Source: Vogesella aquatica
Lineage (GTDB): Bacteria > Pseudomonadota > Gammaproteobacteria > Burkholderiales > Chromobacteriaceae
Length of the DNA stretch: 64,000 nucleotides
Assembly: GCF_028548455.1 (NCBI RefSeq)
Contig: NZ_JAQQLF010000005.1
Location: 1 to 64,000 of the forward strand
Direction of reading: 5' to 3'
The translations under genes were made by a program, and so were the position numbers. The notes under the pieces are model-generated. The model had not been told where the DNA came from, ran no database searches, and was given only the letters and a program-made list of their open reading frames with translations. Below are positions 62,330 through 64,000 of this stretch, piece after piece. The first letter of the stretch is position 1, and each line of letters starts with the position of its first letter.

Positions 62330-63771
62330 CACGACGCATACTGGGCCCGCTGGGCCGTGTGGAAGGCGACCTCACCCTGACGCTGGAACTGCAAGACGGC
62401 AAAGTAGCCGCCGCCGAAGCCACCAGCGGCCTGTTTCGCGGCTTCGAACGCATTCTGGTAGGCCGCCAGGCCATGGACGCGCTGGCCATCGTGCCGCGCA
62501 TCTGCGGCATCTGCTCGGTGTCGCAGTCGGTAGCCGCCGCGCGCGCGCTGGCGCAGCTGTACAACGTGACGCCGCCGGCCAACGGCGAACGCGTCACCAA
62601 CCTGATCCACGCCGTGGAAAACGTGGCCGACCACCTGTCGCACTTCTACCTGTTTTTCATGCCGGACTTCGCCCGCGACGCCTACGCCGGCCACGGCTGG
62701 CACGCCGACATCCGCGCCCGTTTCAAGGCCGTAGAAGGCAGCGCCCACGCGCCGATGTTGGCCGCACGCGCCACGCTGATGCGCTTCATGGGCACGCTGG
62801 CCGGGCACTGGCCGCACACCATGGTGATCCAGCCCGGCGGCGTCAGCCGCACCGTCAGCGCTGCCGAACGCGTGCGGCTGGGGCAATGGCTGGCCGCTTT
62901 CCGCCGCTTCCTGGAACAGCACACCTACGGCGTGCCGCTGCCCGAGGTGGCCGCCTGGGACAGCCCGGCGGCGCTGGCCGACTACGCGGGCCGCCAGCCG
63001 CAGGCCGACCTGGCGCGCTTTCTGCAGCTGGCCGATAGCCTGAATCTGGCCGCACTGGGGCGCTGCGACGCGCCGCTGATTGCCGGCCCGTCCTATCTGG
63101 AAGGCGAAGGCAGCAATGCCTGGTCGCCGGCCGGCGTATGGCTGCAAGGCAAAACCGACGTACTGGATACCGCGCAGATCCGCGAGCACAGCCGCCACGC
63201 CTGGCTGGTGGACTACGGCCCCACCCACCCGTTTGACGACGACACGCTGCCGGTGCCGGACAAAACCGACGCCTACAGCTGGAGCAAGGCACCGCGCCTG
63301 GCCGGCCAGCCAGCACAAACCGGCGCCATCGCCCGCGCCCTGCTGCGCCGCGACCGGCTGACCACCACGCTGGTGCAGGCGCAAGGCAGCAGCGTGTACA
63401 CCCGCGTGCTGGCACGGGTACGCGAAATGGCGCTGCTGGTGCTGCAGATGCAGGCGTGGCTGGCCGGCATCGAGCTGGGCGCGCCGTTCCAGACCGCCCT
63501 GCCGGCGCACCCGCTGTATGCGCGCGGCGAAGGCCTGACCGAAGCGGCGCGCGGCATGCTGGGCCACTGGGTGACGCTGGACGGCAGCCGCATCCAGCGC
63601 TACCAGATCATTGCGCCCACCACCTGGAACTTCTCGCCACGCGACAGCGACGGCCAGCCCGGCCCGCTGGAAGCCGCCCTGCTGGGCACCGTGGCCGACG
63701 ACGCGCAGGCGCTGGCAGTGCAGCACATCGTGCGCAGCTTCGACCCGTGCCAGGTGTGCACGGTGCAGTAG
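62326..63771 (+). CDS. hupV: regulatory (H2-sensing) hydrogenase large subunit HupV (HoxC)
   Basis: A 481-residue large subunit with the NiFe ligands Cys60 and Cys63 (RICGIC) and Cys475 and Cys478 (DPCQVC). The protein ends only three residues after Cys478, so there is no tail for HupD to cleave, which is the hallmark of sensor hydrogenases. The last residue is Gln, where the homologues I remember end in His (CTVH). With HupU it detects hydrogen and signals to HupT. It overlaps hupU and is followed 9 bases later by hupT. Confidence 0.94.
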   Translation: MTRRILGPLGRVEGDLTLTLELQDGKVAAAEATSGLFRGFERILVGRQAMDALAIVPRICGICSVSQSVAAARALAQLYNVTPPANGERVTNLIHAVENVADHLSHFYLFFMPDFARDAYAGHGWHADIRARFKAVEGSAHAPMLAARATLMRFMGTLAGHWPHTMVIQPGGVSRTVSAAERVRLGQWLAAFRRFLEQHTYGVPLPEVAAWDSPAALADYAGRQPQADLARFLQLADSLNLAALGRCDAPLIAGPSYLEGEGSNAWSPAGVWLQGKTDVLDTAQIREHSRHAWLVDYGPTHPFDDDTLPVPDKTDAYSWSKAPRLAGQPAQTGAIARALLRRDRLTTTLVQAQGSSVYTRVLARVREMALLVLQMQAWLAGIELGAPFQTALPAHPLYARGEGLTEAARGMLGHWVTLDGSRIQRYQIIAPTTWNFSPRDSDGQPGPLEAALLGTVADDAQALAVQHIVRSFDPCQVCTVQ

Positions 63772-63780
63772 AGGACCCCA

Positions 63781-64000
63781 TGCCCGACAAACTCAGTAGC
63801 AGCGCCGAAGCCACCCGCCTGGGCGGCGAGCTGGCCGAAGAAGCCTGGATAGACGTGATACGCCGCATGGACCAGGTGTACACCGAGCTGGTGCAATCGC
63901 AGGAAACGCTGGAAGCCAAGCACCGCGAGCTGGCCGACGCGCACCGTTTTACCGAAGGCGTGCTGGAGGCGATGACCGACGTGATGGTGGTGTGCGACAC
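63781..64000 (+). CDS. hupT: hydrogen-sensor histidine kinase HupT (HoxJ), N-terminal part
   Basis: The first 73 residues of a protein cut by the window edge. It begins MPDKLSSSAEATRLGGEL, continues with a helical coiled-coil-like stretch (TELVQSQETLEAKHRELADAH) and enters a PAS domain (FTEGVLEAMTDVMVVCDT). Position after hupV and this architecture match HupT/HoxJ, the kinase that receives the signal from the HupUV sensor. GAGGA precedes the ATG. The kinase domain cannot be seen. Confidence 0.85.

Overview
This GC-rich window looks like ordinary chromosome from a betaproteobacterium. My best guess is a member of Neisseriales (Chromobacteriaceae-like), but I could not run a taxonomic search. 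Supporting signs are a betaproteobacterial-type proteasome homologue, the gene order uvrC-pgsA-tRNA, a Pseudomonas-like arginine transport operon, and a hydrogenase accessory cluster in the order known from Ralstonia/Cupriavidus. I see no prophage, insertion sequence, integrase or CRISPR array.

Layout. Positions 1-5.3 kb: a small orphan ORF, a VOC protein, tRNA-Leu(TAA), a thiolase, the nitric-oxide module hmp-nsrR with two NsrR-like operators, then tRNA-Cys and five identical tandem tRNA-Gly(GCC) genes. 5.4-9.8 kb: pgsA, uvrC, a DUF4124 protein and guaB. 9.9-23.4 kb: housekeeping and regulatory genes, including an AraC/GyrI regulator, a hydrolase, an aminotransferase, an HDOD protein, Hsp33 translationally coupled to a proteasome-like peptidase, a glutamine amidotransferase, a cNMP/CBS/nucleotidyltransferase protein with an exonuclease, radC, coaBC, dut and a diguanylate cyclase. 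23.4-27.8 kb: a polyamine-type ABC operon (potA-potD-potB-potC order, minus strand). 28.3-39.8 kb: an arginine island, with a giant NAD-glutamate dehydrogenase (gdhB) divergent from aotJ-aotJ-aotQ-aotM-aotO-aotP-argR. 40-42.2 kb: marR, cytochrome b561 and two yceI genes. 42.3-47.8 kb: a membrane Cache sensor kinase, a REC-EAL phosphodiesterase and a cytoplasmic PAS kinase in overlapping order. 48-49.5 kb: a HugZ-like protein and a periplasmic-binding-protein gene broken by one amber codon. 49.7-64 kb: a continuous [NiFe]-hydrogenase maturation and hydrogen-sensing cluster, hupD-F-G-H-I-J-K, hypA-B-F-C-D-E, hoxA, hupU, hupV and the start of hupT.

The hydrogenase cluster makes, inserts and processes the NiFe(CN)2CO cofactor, and it encodes a complete hydrogen-sensing circuit: a regulatory hydrogenase, a kinase and a sigma-54 activator. 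The catalytic hydrogenase subunits are not in the window. A near-consensus sigma-54 promoter lies just before hupD.

The most unusual signal is not a gene. The 13-base word TGCGGCCAACCTT (12-base core GCGGCCAACCTT) has ten exact core copies in 64 kb. Every intergenic copy lies within about 50 bases downstream of a stop codon, and twice it is part of an inverted pair. This is how Neisseria DNA uptake sequences behave, so it is a candidate uptake word of a new dialect or a comparable genome-wide element.
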